In this document: piece after piece, positions 45,011 through 54,879 of the stretch
Layout: every line of letters begins with the position of its first letter
Position numbering within the stretch: position 1 is the first letter of the stretch
Origin: Prinsepia uniflora
Lineage: Eukaryota > Streptophyta > Magnoliopsida > Rosales > Rosaceae
DNA length: 64,000 nucleotides
Direction of reading: 5' to 3'
Assembly (NCBI GenBank): GCA_032719365.1
Contig: CM064863.1
Span: 62,955,583-63,019,582, forward strand
Position numbers and translations under genes: made by a program
Notes under the pieces: model-generated
Seen by the model: the letters and a program-made list of their open reading frames with translations, nothing else
Databases searched by the model: none
What the model was told of the DNA's origin: nothing

Positions 45011-46099
45011 TATTATTGAGGTAGAATATGTAGGTAATTAGGGTTATTAAAAGGACAAAAATAGAAATCCAAATATTGCAGGCTTGTTATGCCTAAATTA
45101 ATTGAAAGTCTACTATTTGCGGCTTGCAAGGTAGGGAGTAGGGCTAGTAGGGAGTTATTTAGGTGCACAAAAAATATGCGGTAAAAAAAGTAAATAATTT
45201 GGTGGGAAAGTCTATTAAGGCGTACTTTTATTTTATTGATGGGACGCACATACACGTTGTAATTGAAATATACATTTTAGGCATGAACTATTACAGCACA
45301 CAACTATGTGAGGTAATGACATCTTATTTATATCATGTAATTCAAAACTCTATTTTTGGCTTAATGTATATTATAATCGGAATCATTTAAACTCCTAAAA
45401 ATTATTTTAAGATCATCTTTGAAAAAAAAACTTTGAAAGTCTTTTAGTCTTTCATATGTATCATACAAATAAACTGTACTGATAACAATAAAGATCCTTC
45501 ATGTGACTGTTTATTTAGCTTGCACATATGAATGATTAAATTAATCATAATTTAGTTAATTTTTTTTGTATAAAAATTCAAATAGCGATTGATTTAGAAA
45601 TTGCACACTTTTAATTATGATATAGGTATTCGGAATGATGACATACGAATATAACTTATAGTACTGTTTTTCCTTTGTTTGCTTCGTAAAATTTTTAGTC
45701 GGGTCACTTTATTTTTTATTTTTTATTTTACATCTGTTTACGTGCAGTCCCTAGTTTTCTGCTTCGTTGTCTTGTTTACTCGTTGTTTACGAAAGAATAT
45801 AAATTAAGCACTTTCTTAAATTCCTATAAATTAAAACTCAAATAAATGACATCACCCATAAAAAGCTCATTGCACAATTAAGTTATGAAGCATAAACTAA
45901 AAGAACGTATATATCGTACGTAGAACAGCAATAATATATAACAATGATAATATTACTCAGTTGGCAATTGATATTAGCAAGAGAGAACTCATGCTCAATA
46001 AGCCATATATTTTGAAAATTCACGTCACACTAGAATTGCAGCTGCAAAATGAGTTCCAGAAGCTCTTATTTATAGCTAGCAACTAGCTCATTATCCTAA

Positions 46100-46582
46100 C
46101 TAGTAGTGATGGACCGGCAGGGTTGCGGGCTTGTGAGGTGGCTTATTGTAGGAGGGTGGAGGCTTCTTGTATGGAGATGGTGGTGGAAACTTCTTCCCTT
46201 CTGGCTTGTGCGGCGGCTGAGGGCTCTTGGGTGATGGGTTGCCGGAGTAACTAGGCGGGGTACGCGGTGGTCTTACTACAATAGGAGGTAGAGTTGGTGG
46301 CTTAGGCTTGGTCACAGGACTAGGGGGTGGACCTTTCACAATAGGGGGAGGCAAATAAGTACCCGGTGGTTTGCCATGAGGCGGTGATGACGGTGGTGGC
46401 CTCACTACAATAGGAGGCAGAGTTGGTGGTTTGTGTGGCGGTGATGGGCTCTTGTAAAATGGGGGTGTTGGCTTCTTGATAGGGGCAGTTGGTGGCTTGG
46501 AGTATTCAGCTAGAGATGAAGTGATGAGAAGTACCACCCCAAACAAGAGCACTAGTAACTTTGAGTGACTCATCATCGCCAT
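46100..46582 (-). CDS. Proline-rich cell-wall protein, secreted
   Basis: This 160-residue protein starts at the ATG at 46582 (MAMMSHSK...). A longer frame runs to 46675, but this ATG directly precedes a canonical signal peptide (LLVLLFGVVLLITSSLA, residues about 9-25), so I choose it. The mature part is Pro/Lys-rich with two copies of PTLPPIVVRPP, blocks such as SPPHKPP and PPPSYNKPP, and Tyr residues that could cross-link in the wall. It ends PVHHY. It resembles plant proline-rich or extensin-like structural proteins; the exact family is not recognised. The frame is intact and there is no intron in the coding part. A TATATATATAT tract at about 46889-46899 could be a TATA box. A decayed relative lies at 31.5-33.0 kb with a similar 3' flank. 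Confidence 0.8.
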   Translation of the reverse strand: MAMMSHSKLLVLLFGVVLLITSSLAEYSKPPTAPIKKPTPPFYKSPSPPHKPPTLPPIVVRPPPSSPPHGKPPGTYLPPPIVKGPPPSPVTKPKPPTLPPIVVRPPRTPPSYSGNPSPKSPQPPHKPEGKKFPPPSPYKKPPPSYNKPPHKPATLPVHHY

Positions 46583-47797
46583 CACTAATCTCTCTTGCCT
46601 TTTGGAGTTTGATGGTGTAAGATTTGAAGGACCTAGAGCAGATATTTGTAGTGGTTTCATGGATTCTGTCGGCAATTAAGTAGAGGTGCAGAACATTCAA
46701 AATCAAATCTTGTGGATTTGGCTTCATACATGATTGTCAAAGGAAGATTTTGATTAATTAATTTATGGTTTGGTGAATGATTGTATTGGTGATTTCAATA
46801 ATTCTTAGATTAAAAAGTTTTCAAAAGTTGAGGTGGCAATTTTATTAGTTGTGAAAAACATCAAGTTACGAAGTCGGTGCAGATAAAAAATATATATATA
46901 TGAACCATGCACTAATCAAAAGCTTGGAAATTTATTAAGATTAAAGTATGTTCAGCTCACTTGTGCAATGTTAAATGGATCTGAAGTAGTAGGTTTTATT
47001 TCACTTTGATGTTTTACCATCCTCGTATAATTGAAGTTTAATATATATTTTTTAATATAAGGATATTGGAGAAATTGATTCACATAATATAAATATTGGA
47101 TCTCGGTCTTATTTGAGAAGAGTTGAATTTGAGATCTCGCATATAACAAGTAGAGAGGAATACTACTAGAACATAACAATAAGTGGCAGTTGAAGTTCAA
47201 TAATTAGATCGCTTATATATATACAAGGCCCCTCCATTGAGCAATTCTTAGTTTACTGCAACTGAAATAAAATTCATAACAACATATTAATAAAGTGGAT
47301 TAAGATGGTTCAATTCAGTTGGTAAAAGTCTTATCCTGTAGACCAATAGTCTTAGCTATGAAATGATATTGTATGTTTGAAAACTTTCCCTTACTTCTAA
47401 TTAAATTAAAGCTTATAAATTAATAGGCTTAGGATCGAATTTCGACGATATCATCTATTTGAAAACTTTCCTTTATCCTTAAATTGCGTTTGAAAACTTT
47501 CTCATATATAGCCTCATTGAGACTAGTATGTCCTTATATAGAAAACCCATATAAAAAGTATTCGTACAAATACCAATACGACATTACATAAATATCGCAT
47601 ATCATCATTAATTTAGACTAATGAGATGTCTTATCTTTGAACAAAGAACTTTAAAATTTTAAGAAATTGAAATAACCTAATAAGGAAATTTATTTATTAT
47701 AACTATATAATAAAGGAATTCACAATCTCATAGATATATAAGACAGAAATATATTTATATTAAAACCAGGATACCGACATTGCATACCAATTCAGCA
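46583..47797. other. Intergenic DNA between two possible genes
   Basis: AT-rich throughout. It should contain the promoter of the proline-rich gene (minus strand, TATATATATAT near 46895) and that of the small plus-strand frame (TAGATATATAAG near 47733). No repeat or other gene is apparent. Confidence 0.5.
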
Positions 47798-47980
47798 ATG
47801 GGCACAAAATTCTTTGCTTCCCTTAGATTGATATTTTGTGTCTGGTTACTATTTCTTTTTATGGTTGAAAAAAGTGGAGTATTTACCAATTATCCTCGTT
47901 CCTTGATTTCTTCCCACATGGATTTGCTCACATTTCAAAGACGCTATTGTGGACATGATACTAGCCAAGGCATCATGTGA
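47798..47980 (+). CDS. Possible small secreted peptide, 60 aa
   Basis: The ATG at 47798 opens MGTKFFASLRLIFCVWLLFL, a plausible signal peptide, with likely cleavage after about residue 25-28. A short mature part with one Cys (RRYCGHDTSQGIM) and a stop at 47980 follow. A TATATAAG box lies about 65 bases upstream of the start, a reasonable distance. I do not recognise the family. It could be a real small peptide gene, the first exon of a longer gene, or chance. Confidence 0.35.
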   Translation: MGTKFFASLRLIFCVWLLFLFMVEKSGVFTNYPRSLISSHMDLLTFQRRYCGHDTSQGIM

Positions 47981-48739
47981 TTCATCATATGCTTCCTATC
48001 TACCCCTGCATGTCCGATTCTATACCCGACCCGAACCTATTCGGTTCGGCGGATGCCCGACCTCAGACGGTAAATAACTATTGAATTGTTGTTATCAGTG
48101 TTTAAACTTATATTTTTGGTTCAATGATTCTTTCATCTTGATTCTTAGCCCTGCGCGGAGCCAGCATAGGCCCAGGGGTCTTGCGCCTCTATTGAATTTT
48201 AACTAATTAAAAAATTATTAATAAGTACGAATTATTATATAATTAAGGTTAACTATATAATTTGGAATTCACAATCAATTTTAAAATATAATTTTAAACT
48301 TCTTAATGTATATATTTGTATATATATATATATATCATTATCATATATAATTTATAAAAATTATAGTAATATTTTGATATAAAAGTACATAGCTCATATT
48401 ATAGTTAATTTTTTTTTTCATTTTTCAAAATTTTATTTATGTCTATTTTGTTTTAATATTTTAATCATACTCTTTTTTGGGTATGCAATGATTTCAAACT
48501 TACAAACTGTCGAAGACAACTATAAATAGTTGAAGTAAATTAGTAGTATGATATGAATTTTTTTAATATATAATTTGGTTAATTTGACATATATTATGAT
48601 GAACTGAATTACATTAATTCTTTAAGTATTTAAAAAGTTTCTCACTCAGATCAATTTCTAGTTACGCCGATGTTCCTACCTTATGATAATTTAAATCTCC
48701 AAACCATGCATACCACCTGTTTGTCTCAACACACTTATG
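47981..48739. other. AT-rich DNA, nothing supported
   Basis: No frame longer than a few dozen codons and no repeat with defined ends. A stretch near 48145-48200 (AGCCCTGCGCGGAGCCAGCATAGGCCC) is locally GC-rich but unassigned. Confidence 0.5.
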
Positions 48740-48747
48740 CTATTTAG

Positions 48748-49377
48748 TAGGGGTGGACATGAATCTGTTAAAACCGATAATCGATCTGCTTTAAATCGTT
48801 ATTTATCCAACGATTTAGGTTTGACCAGATAAAAGTCAAACGGTTTGAGAATCCAAACCGTTTCGTTATTAACGGTTTGGATTTGGGTTTTCATTTTGGA
48901 AATCCGTTAAATCCAAACCGAACCGTTAAGGAATATATTAATTTTTATTAATGTTTAAATCTATTATTAATATAGAGTGAAAATAATAAAAATAAAAAGA
49001 TACCTAGATATACCCATATAAGTATATACTTATATAAGAATATAATAAAATATTATTAAATAGTTTGTGTGTTTGATAAATCTTAGTATAATGATAATGT
49101 TTGCAATTCAATAATTAGCAAGCTTAATATGTAAAATTTTGAATATTGAGTATTGATTTTTTTTTGGTATCGTTTTTTTTTCTATATCCTTATTTTTTTT
49201 ATTCCTTAACGGTTTTAAACCGTTTCGATCCAAACCGAACCGTTAGTAACTGTTTGGATTGAAACAGTTTTATTTCTAATTTTAGAAAATTCAAACCGTA
49301 TCGAACCGATAAGATTTTAACGGTTTGGATTTGGATATTGCCAATATCCGTATTGAACCGTACCGTGCCCACCCCTA
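48748..49377. mobile_element. hAT-like MITE (630 bp)
   Basis: The ends are TAGGGGTGGACA at 48748 and TGCCCACCCCTA at 49377, a 12-base inverted repeat with one mismatch. The flanking octamers CTATTTAG (48740-48747) and CTATTTGA (49378-49385) agree in six of eight positions, as expected for an old hAT target duplication. The interior repeats AACCGTT / AACGGTTTGGATTTGG in both orientations near both ends and encodes nothing. Confidence 0.75.
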
Positions 49378-49406
49378 CTATTTGAAGACATATATCATAA
49401 ATTTAA

Positions 49407-52084
49407 TGTAACGACTCGTCCCGAATTTCGGGATTAGATTAGTGACTAATCATGATTAGTGAGGTTAATCGGTGATTAGTTGAGCGAAATCGGACGAACG
49501 ACGCAAAATGACCGTTTCGCCACTAGTCGTGGGCAAAATGTTGACTTTTTGGCCGGAAGGTCCGATGGCCGAGGACCGTTACGTAGATCGAGTCGATACG
49601 AATTCATAGACAGGCGGCACGTCGAATTCGAACGTCGAACGAAGAAGTTATGGGTCACGGAAGTTCTGAGTAACTATTGCACGTTTTACGAAACGGGGAG
49701 CTTTTTTATTCAAGTGGGCCCCAGATATTTTAAATTGGCCTAATGGATGAGTGACAAGTGTCACTCATCCATTGCTCACTGCCTCCCATACATGCATTCC
49801 CACCCCTTTGTTCGTGCATACCAAAACCCGATCTCACCAAATGCCCATCGACCATGACCATCACCCAATCCCTTCCCCTTCACTTGGTTCAACCTGAGGA
49901 TGAGGCAGAGAGTGGCTGAGGACTGAGAGGAGGCTGGCAAGACGGCCTGAACCGCTGTGGACGGCGACGTGCAGGAAAAATCCGACAAGGTATCAGTTTG
50001 AGTCCATTTTCCTCTATTTTCGATTTGTGACATTATGGGTCGTTTCTAGTGCTTATGGTGAGTTTATTAGGTTGTTACAAAGTTAATATGATTGTTTTGG
50101 TGGTGGTTCACGGCCGAGGAGGCCCTGGGGAGGAAATAGAAACTTGGACCGAAATGGGGAGTTTAGAACAGATAAATTTTAGGATTGTTTTCCATGTTTT
50201 GAATTCATAAAATGATTCATAGGATAAATTTAGGAAGATTGGTGGAAAGAAGTAAGAAAAAGGATGAAAAAATAGGAGGATAAGACCCTAGACCGGATTG
50301 AAGAGAATCGGCCGGTTCGGACTATTCTGAGGTTGAAGATGACTACACAGTGCCCAGCGCGTGGGCTTCACGAGCAGGGACTTCAGGCCGTGCGTGGGGG
50401 CGCGTGGGCCACCTTTTGGGGATTCTTCCAACACATGAAATCATCCTTTCGATGTAACAAACATTTTGGGATTGGTTTCGTGTCGATCGGACATCGTTTC
50501 GATAGGTTTCAGGGTGTCCGAAGGTTTAGGATCGACTTTAAAAATAGTTAAAAATTTGGGAAAGTTATGGGATTTTAGTGAGAGATTAATAAGGTAGTTA
50601 GTAACCCTCTATTGCGATTTGGACAGGTTTGGAGGTCCCAGTGACGACGATTGGCCCAGGAAAGCCATATGGCACGCTTATCGAGGCGGCAGCTCAGATG
50701 GTCTGTGAGTGGACCTTGTTTTCTAAATTGATGCATGCATAAATGTTTATTATATGTTTTAATACTTTTTTTGTGATTCCATGAGTGTATTTGTGTGTGG
50801 TTACGTATTGGCACGTATTTCAAGGTTTCAGCCTTATACGGTGCCTATACGGGTTTGTATTTCTACGCTGGTTTAAATGAAATGATTTTGGATTTAAAAA
50901 GGATAAACTCGGGCATGAGAACCATTTGGTTTTGTCTCGGGCATAAAACCGCATTGATGACCTACGGGTCTGAATCATAGTCGCGGCAGGTACTACTTGC
51001 GCGGCGACGGAGGATACGACGCTCGCCTCCGAACTGGGATATGTTCCTTTCAGAGACGTCACAATGCGCTATCCGTTGTCGGGTAGCCGATGGAGCCTCG
51101 ATTTTGGAGTGCTGACGGTTCAGGATATCGATCGGTGATGGGTGCACTATGATCTTGTGGTGGTCGCGTCAGTTGATACGTTCAAGGCGACATACCGGGA
51201 TTGAGAGAGGTACTGGACGGATGGTTGCACGAATCACTATGATCAGAGTCGTGACTGACCCTGAGATAGCGGGCACGATGCCCAGTTGAGTCATGAGTTC
51301 TGGCACGAGGCCCAATTACTTTACGTTTATGATTTCGGGTCGAGGACCCTAAATGGATTTTTGGATTCATGACGGTTTATGGGGACCGAGCATGAATGTT
51401 TTCGTTATATATATATACATTAATATACCTTACTTTATTTGGAATGTCACCTCCGGGGAGGGTCATTGTCCTAGGTGGACCCCGGAGTAGTCACGGAGCA
51501 CTAACTGAGTGGAGTCGCCCTCATTGGGTACCTTACTCTCAGGAAGGCATGGATTGTAACCTCAGGGAGGGTCATTGATCTACGGACATTGACCTGGGTG
51601 GACCTTGAGAGACTTGGGCTTTGAGACCCCGGGTAGCACGGGCATAGCTTTAGAAATCGTGACAGGATTGGTAGCATGATTTATAGGTATTTACTATATG
51701 ATATGTGATATGTATAGGTTTTGGGCTGAGCCCTACATGGATTTGGGCAGTGGCCCGTATGGTTGGTTTCTTTAGGGTTCTTTTGGATAAATGGTTTTTG
51801 AATGCATACAGGCTTTTTAGTGAAGGGTTCAAATGTCTTTATGAAAATGTTTTATAAATTATTGTTTTGTCTACTCACAGCTTTTAAACGTTTGACTGCC
51901 CTTCAGGTTGACAACGGATGTGGGCTATAGCAGAGACCGAGACATCACATACCTCTTCCGGATCCTAGCGTACTCTGAAGCCCGAGCAGGCTAAAATTGG
52001 AATTTCTCTTGTCTGACACTCCGTGTCAGACGAGATCAGGCCCGTCCCGCGTTAATCCCGTGGGGATTGGGATGGGTCCTGACA
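49407..52084 (+). repeat. 5' LTR of the second LARD
   Basis: It starts TGTAACGACTCGTCCCG and ends GGATGGGTCCTGACA. Contents: donor-like CAAG/GTATCAG at 49990; GC-rich stem region near 50357; CTGTGAGTGGAC at 50703-50714; hairpins GGGC-ACGAT-GCCC near 51270 and GGGTC-GAG-GACCC near 51337; GTCTACTCACAG at 51869-51880; acceptor-like CTTCAG ending at 51906. A perfect 9-bp stem GTCTGACAC-TCC-GTGTCAGAC lies near 52011-52031, about 60 bases before the primer site. Confidence 0.9.
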
Positions 52085-52086
52085 GG

Positions 52087-52157
52087 TGGTATCAGAGCGG
52101 GTTGACTCATAGGATACTTAGGACGCTCTGATACTGACAAGTGGTATCAGTGCGAGG
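52087..52157 (+). other. Primer-binding site, inverted partner and second copy
   Basis: TGGTATCAGAGC at 52087-52098 is the initiator-Met-tRNA primer site, two bases after the LTR. GTATCAGAGCG (52089-52099) has an exact inverted partner, CGCTCTGATAC, at 52124-52134, so the primer site can fold into an 11-bp stem. A second, diverged primer-like copy, TGGTATCAGTGCGAGG, follows at 52142-52157. Confidence 0.85.
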
Positions 52158-53854
52158 TTGTCTCTATTCGAGCAACCGTGTAGCTCTTGGAGTGAAGTGC
52201 AGGTCGAGTATGTGATGTCTCTACAGTGGTAACAACCCGTCATCAGCCTGATAGTTAGGATATCGGTATGATAGTTGGTAGGATTAAATTGTAGATCATC
52301 TTGGTTCGCATTCGATGCCGGGGTTGCCATAGTTCTGTCGTGGTTGGCAGTGTGGGGCCCTACGGAGTAGTTAGTATAGGTGATTGATTTCGTTGGATAC
52401 GAAGTCTCGATAGCGATGCCTGGTAGTTAGGTCTACACGAGTCTGTGGCAGGCACTACTACCGAGAATAATTGTAGTTAAGATTGTTGGGAATCGGGGAC
52501 GTTCAGGGGATGTTTTCTTTTCTCGTATGGGTCGTCAGGGTGACTGTACCTAGAATTGTTGGATACGAGAGAGTTAGAGTTCCTCCAATATGAGTGGAGG
52601 TACGGGGTCGTCGCTCGGTATGAGCGGAGATCCAGGGTTATCTGATTCGCACACTATGTGCTGATGCTGATGCTGATGCTGATGCTGATGCTGATGCTGG
52701 TGCTCGTGCTGGTGATAGTGATGGTATTGGTACTGGTGCTGGTGTTGGTGCTGGTGATTGTGATGACGATGAGTCACGAGTCAGGATGTTACTCCGTCGA
52801 GATGGGCATATGTTCGGTATCTGTAGTCTGGGAGTGGATCACATATAGTGATGGGCTGGATTGGATCCAGCAGTAGTTGAGACGAGAGGATCAAGTACTG
52901 TCGTGGGGATTAGCGACCAACTGGTCAGAATTGGTCAGATATGGAGGTATGCATAGATTGGACTGCAGATCACAGCAGGAGTTTGTTGTGAATTTTCAAT
53001 CGAGCGGTACATCAGGTTTGGATGAATTGACATCCTTTTGGATGTGCATAAACAGTGTAAACCGATAGGCGAACTTGGTAGTGATTTAGGCTGGTCACGG
53101 ACACGTGAATGGTGTCCGGATGAGCCGAGGACTTGAGATTCCATTTCGGGATGGTTGGTTTCTATCACTACACGACAAGGAGGAATTGTTGGATAATATA
53201 GATTTGTCTTGCCAATGGTGTGGAGATGGTTGGTTGACTGCGATTGACCATACCTTCTAAGTTCTGTGTAGACTTGTTTGAGGAGAAATTGATTGTGAGA
53301 AATAGAATGGGTCATTATAGTAGTTATCGACGGTCGTCGTTGGTCGGAAAAGGTTGGAAGAGCCAAAGAGAATCTATGGTAGTGGTTAGTTCGAAAGGTT
53401 TGGACTAAGCATTATAGTAATTATCATATAATACTCTTAGTCGGAGTAGGAGGACTTCTAGCTCCAGTAATTGGAAAGGTTAGTTATGCTGCCAACATGG
53501 TTGCAATTGCTTTCGACTTAGAAGTCGATGAAAGAGACTTCTCGTTTTCTACTATTTAGCAGATAGTATAGGGTGTTGGAGGGTGACATTGGATGAACTT
53601 TGATGTCATCATCTTGGGTTCTCCTTGATTCTTCCATAGGTGGGATGACAAGGAGTGATTTGACAGCTAATTGTTCAAAGAGGGTGTAAGAACCGAACAA
53701 CTAGGCTGTGGGTCAAATTTGAGTTGATTATTTCTCATGTAACAATGAGGTATGGACTGATGTGATAAGTGGGTGCCTGAGGTGAGTGACCGAGGTCTAG
53801 TAAAGAGGGAAGGTCGGTTAGAATTAGGCCGGTTGGAATTTCTCGGATGAAATT
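52158..53854 (+). other. Interior of the second LARD, non-coding
   Basis: No gag or pol motif is visible. A block at about 53024-53105 (CATCCTTTTGGATGTGCATAA, later GGACACGTG) matches 8850-8935 in the first LARD. The rest is largely unalignable by eye. A GCT/GGT-rich microsatellite lies at 52660-52770. Confidence 0.8.
52660..52770. repeat. CTGATG hexanucleotide microsatellite
   Basis: About seven perfect CTGATG units grade into CTGGTG, ATGGTATTGG and CTGGTGTTGG variants. Frames of Leu/Met/Val or His/Gln repeats on either strand are translations of this repeat and not genes. Confidence 0.95.
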
Positions 53855-53871
53855 AATTAAGGAGAGAAGGT
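53855..53871 (+). other. Polypurine tract of the second LARD
   Basis: TAAGGAGAGAAGGT directly precedes the 3' LTR start at 53872, as at the end of the first LARD (AAGGAGGGTAGAT). It marks the expected plus-strand priming site. Confidence 0.8.
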
Positions 53872-54879
53872 TGTAATGACCCGTCCCGAATTTTGGGATT
53901 AGATTAGTGACTAATCATGATTAGTGAGGTTAATCAGTGATTAGTTGAGCGAAATCAGACGAACGATGCAAAATGATTGTTTTGTCCCTAGTCATGGGCA
54001 AAATTATTGACTTTTTGACCGGGAAGTCCGATGGCCGAGGGCTGAGGACCGTTACGTAGATCGAGTCGATACAAATTCATAGACAGACGGCACGTTGAAT
54101 TCGGACGTCGAACGAAGAAGTTATGGGTCATGAAAGTTCCGAGGAACTATTGCACGTTTTACGAAACGGGGAGCTTTTGTATTCAAGTGGGCCATAGATA
54201 TTTTAAATTGGCCCAATGGATGAGTGACACTGCTCACTGGCTCCTATACATGCATTCCCACCCCTTTGTTCGTGCATACCAAATCCAACCCAAAACCCGA
54301 TCTCACCAAATGCCCATCGACCCAATCCCTTCCCCATCACTTGGTTCAACCTGAGGATGAGGCAGAGAGTGGCTGAGGACTGAGAGGAGGCTGGCAGGAC
54401 GGCCTGAACCACCGTGGACGGCGGCGTGGATGAAAAACCTGACAAGGTATCAGTTGAGTCCATTTTCCTCTATTTTCGATTTGTGACATTATGGGCCGTT
54501 TCTAGTGCTTAGGGTGAGTTTATTAGGTTGTTAGGAAGTTAATATGATGGTTTTGGTGGTGGTTCACGGCCGAGGAGGCCCTGGGGAGGAAATAGAAACT
54601 TGGACCGAAACGGGGAGTTTAGAACAGATAGATTTTAGGATTGTTTTCCATGTTTGGAATTCATAAAATGATTCATAGGATAAATTTAGGAAGATTGGTG
54701 GAAAGAAGGACGAAAAAGGACGAAAAAATAGGAGGATAAGACCCTGGACCGGTCACGCTGGTCCAGCTGGGCCGGATTGCAGAGAATCAGCCGTTTCGGA
54801 CCAGTCTAAGGTTGAAGATGACTACACAGTGCCCGGTGTGTAGGCAACCTTTTGGGGATGATTCCAACACACGAAATCA

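Noticed and set aside
44688..45041. 117-aa plus frame with an Ile-Tyr run
   Set aside because: Runs through the TA microsatellite and the truncated LTR; no conserved content.
52087..52098. tRNA-like TGGTATCAGAGC motifs as possible tRNA genes
   Set aside because: Only the 3'-end complement of initiator tRNA is present, directly after LTR ends; they are primer-binding sites. No cloverleaf was found in the window.
52574..52777. His/Gln-rich minus frame and Leu/Met-rich plus frame
   Set aside because: Direct translations of the CTGATG microsatellite in a LARD interior.
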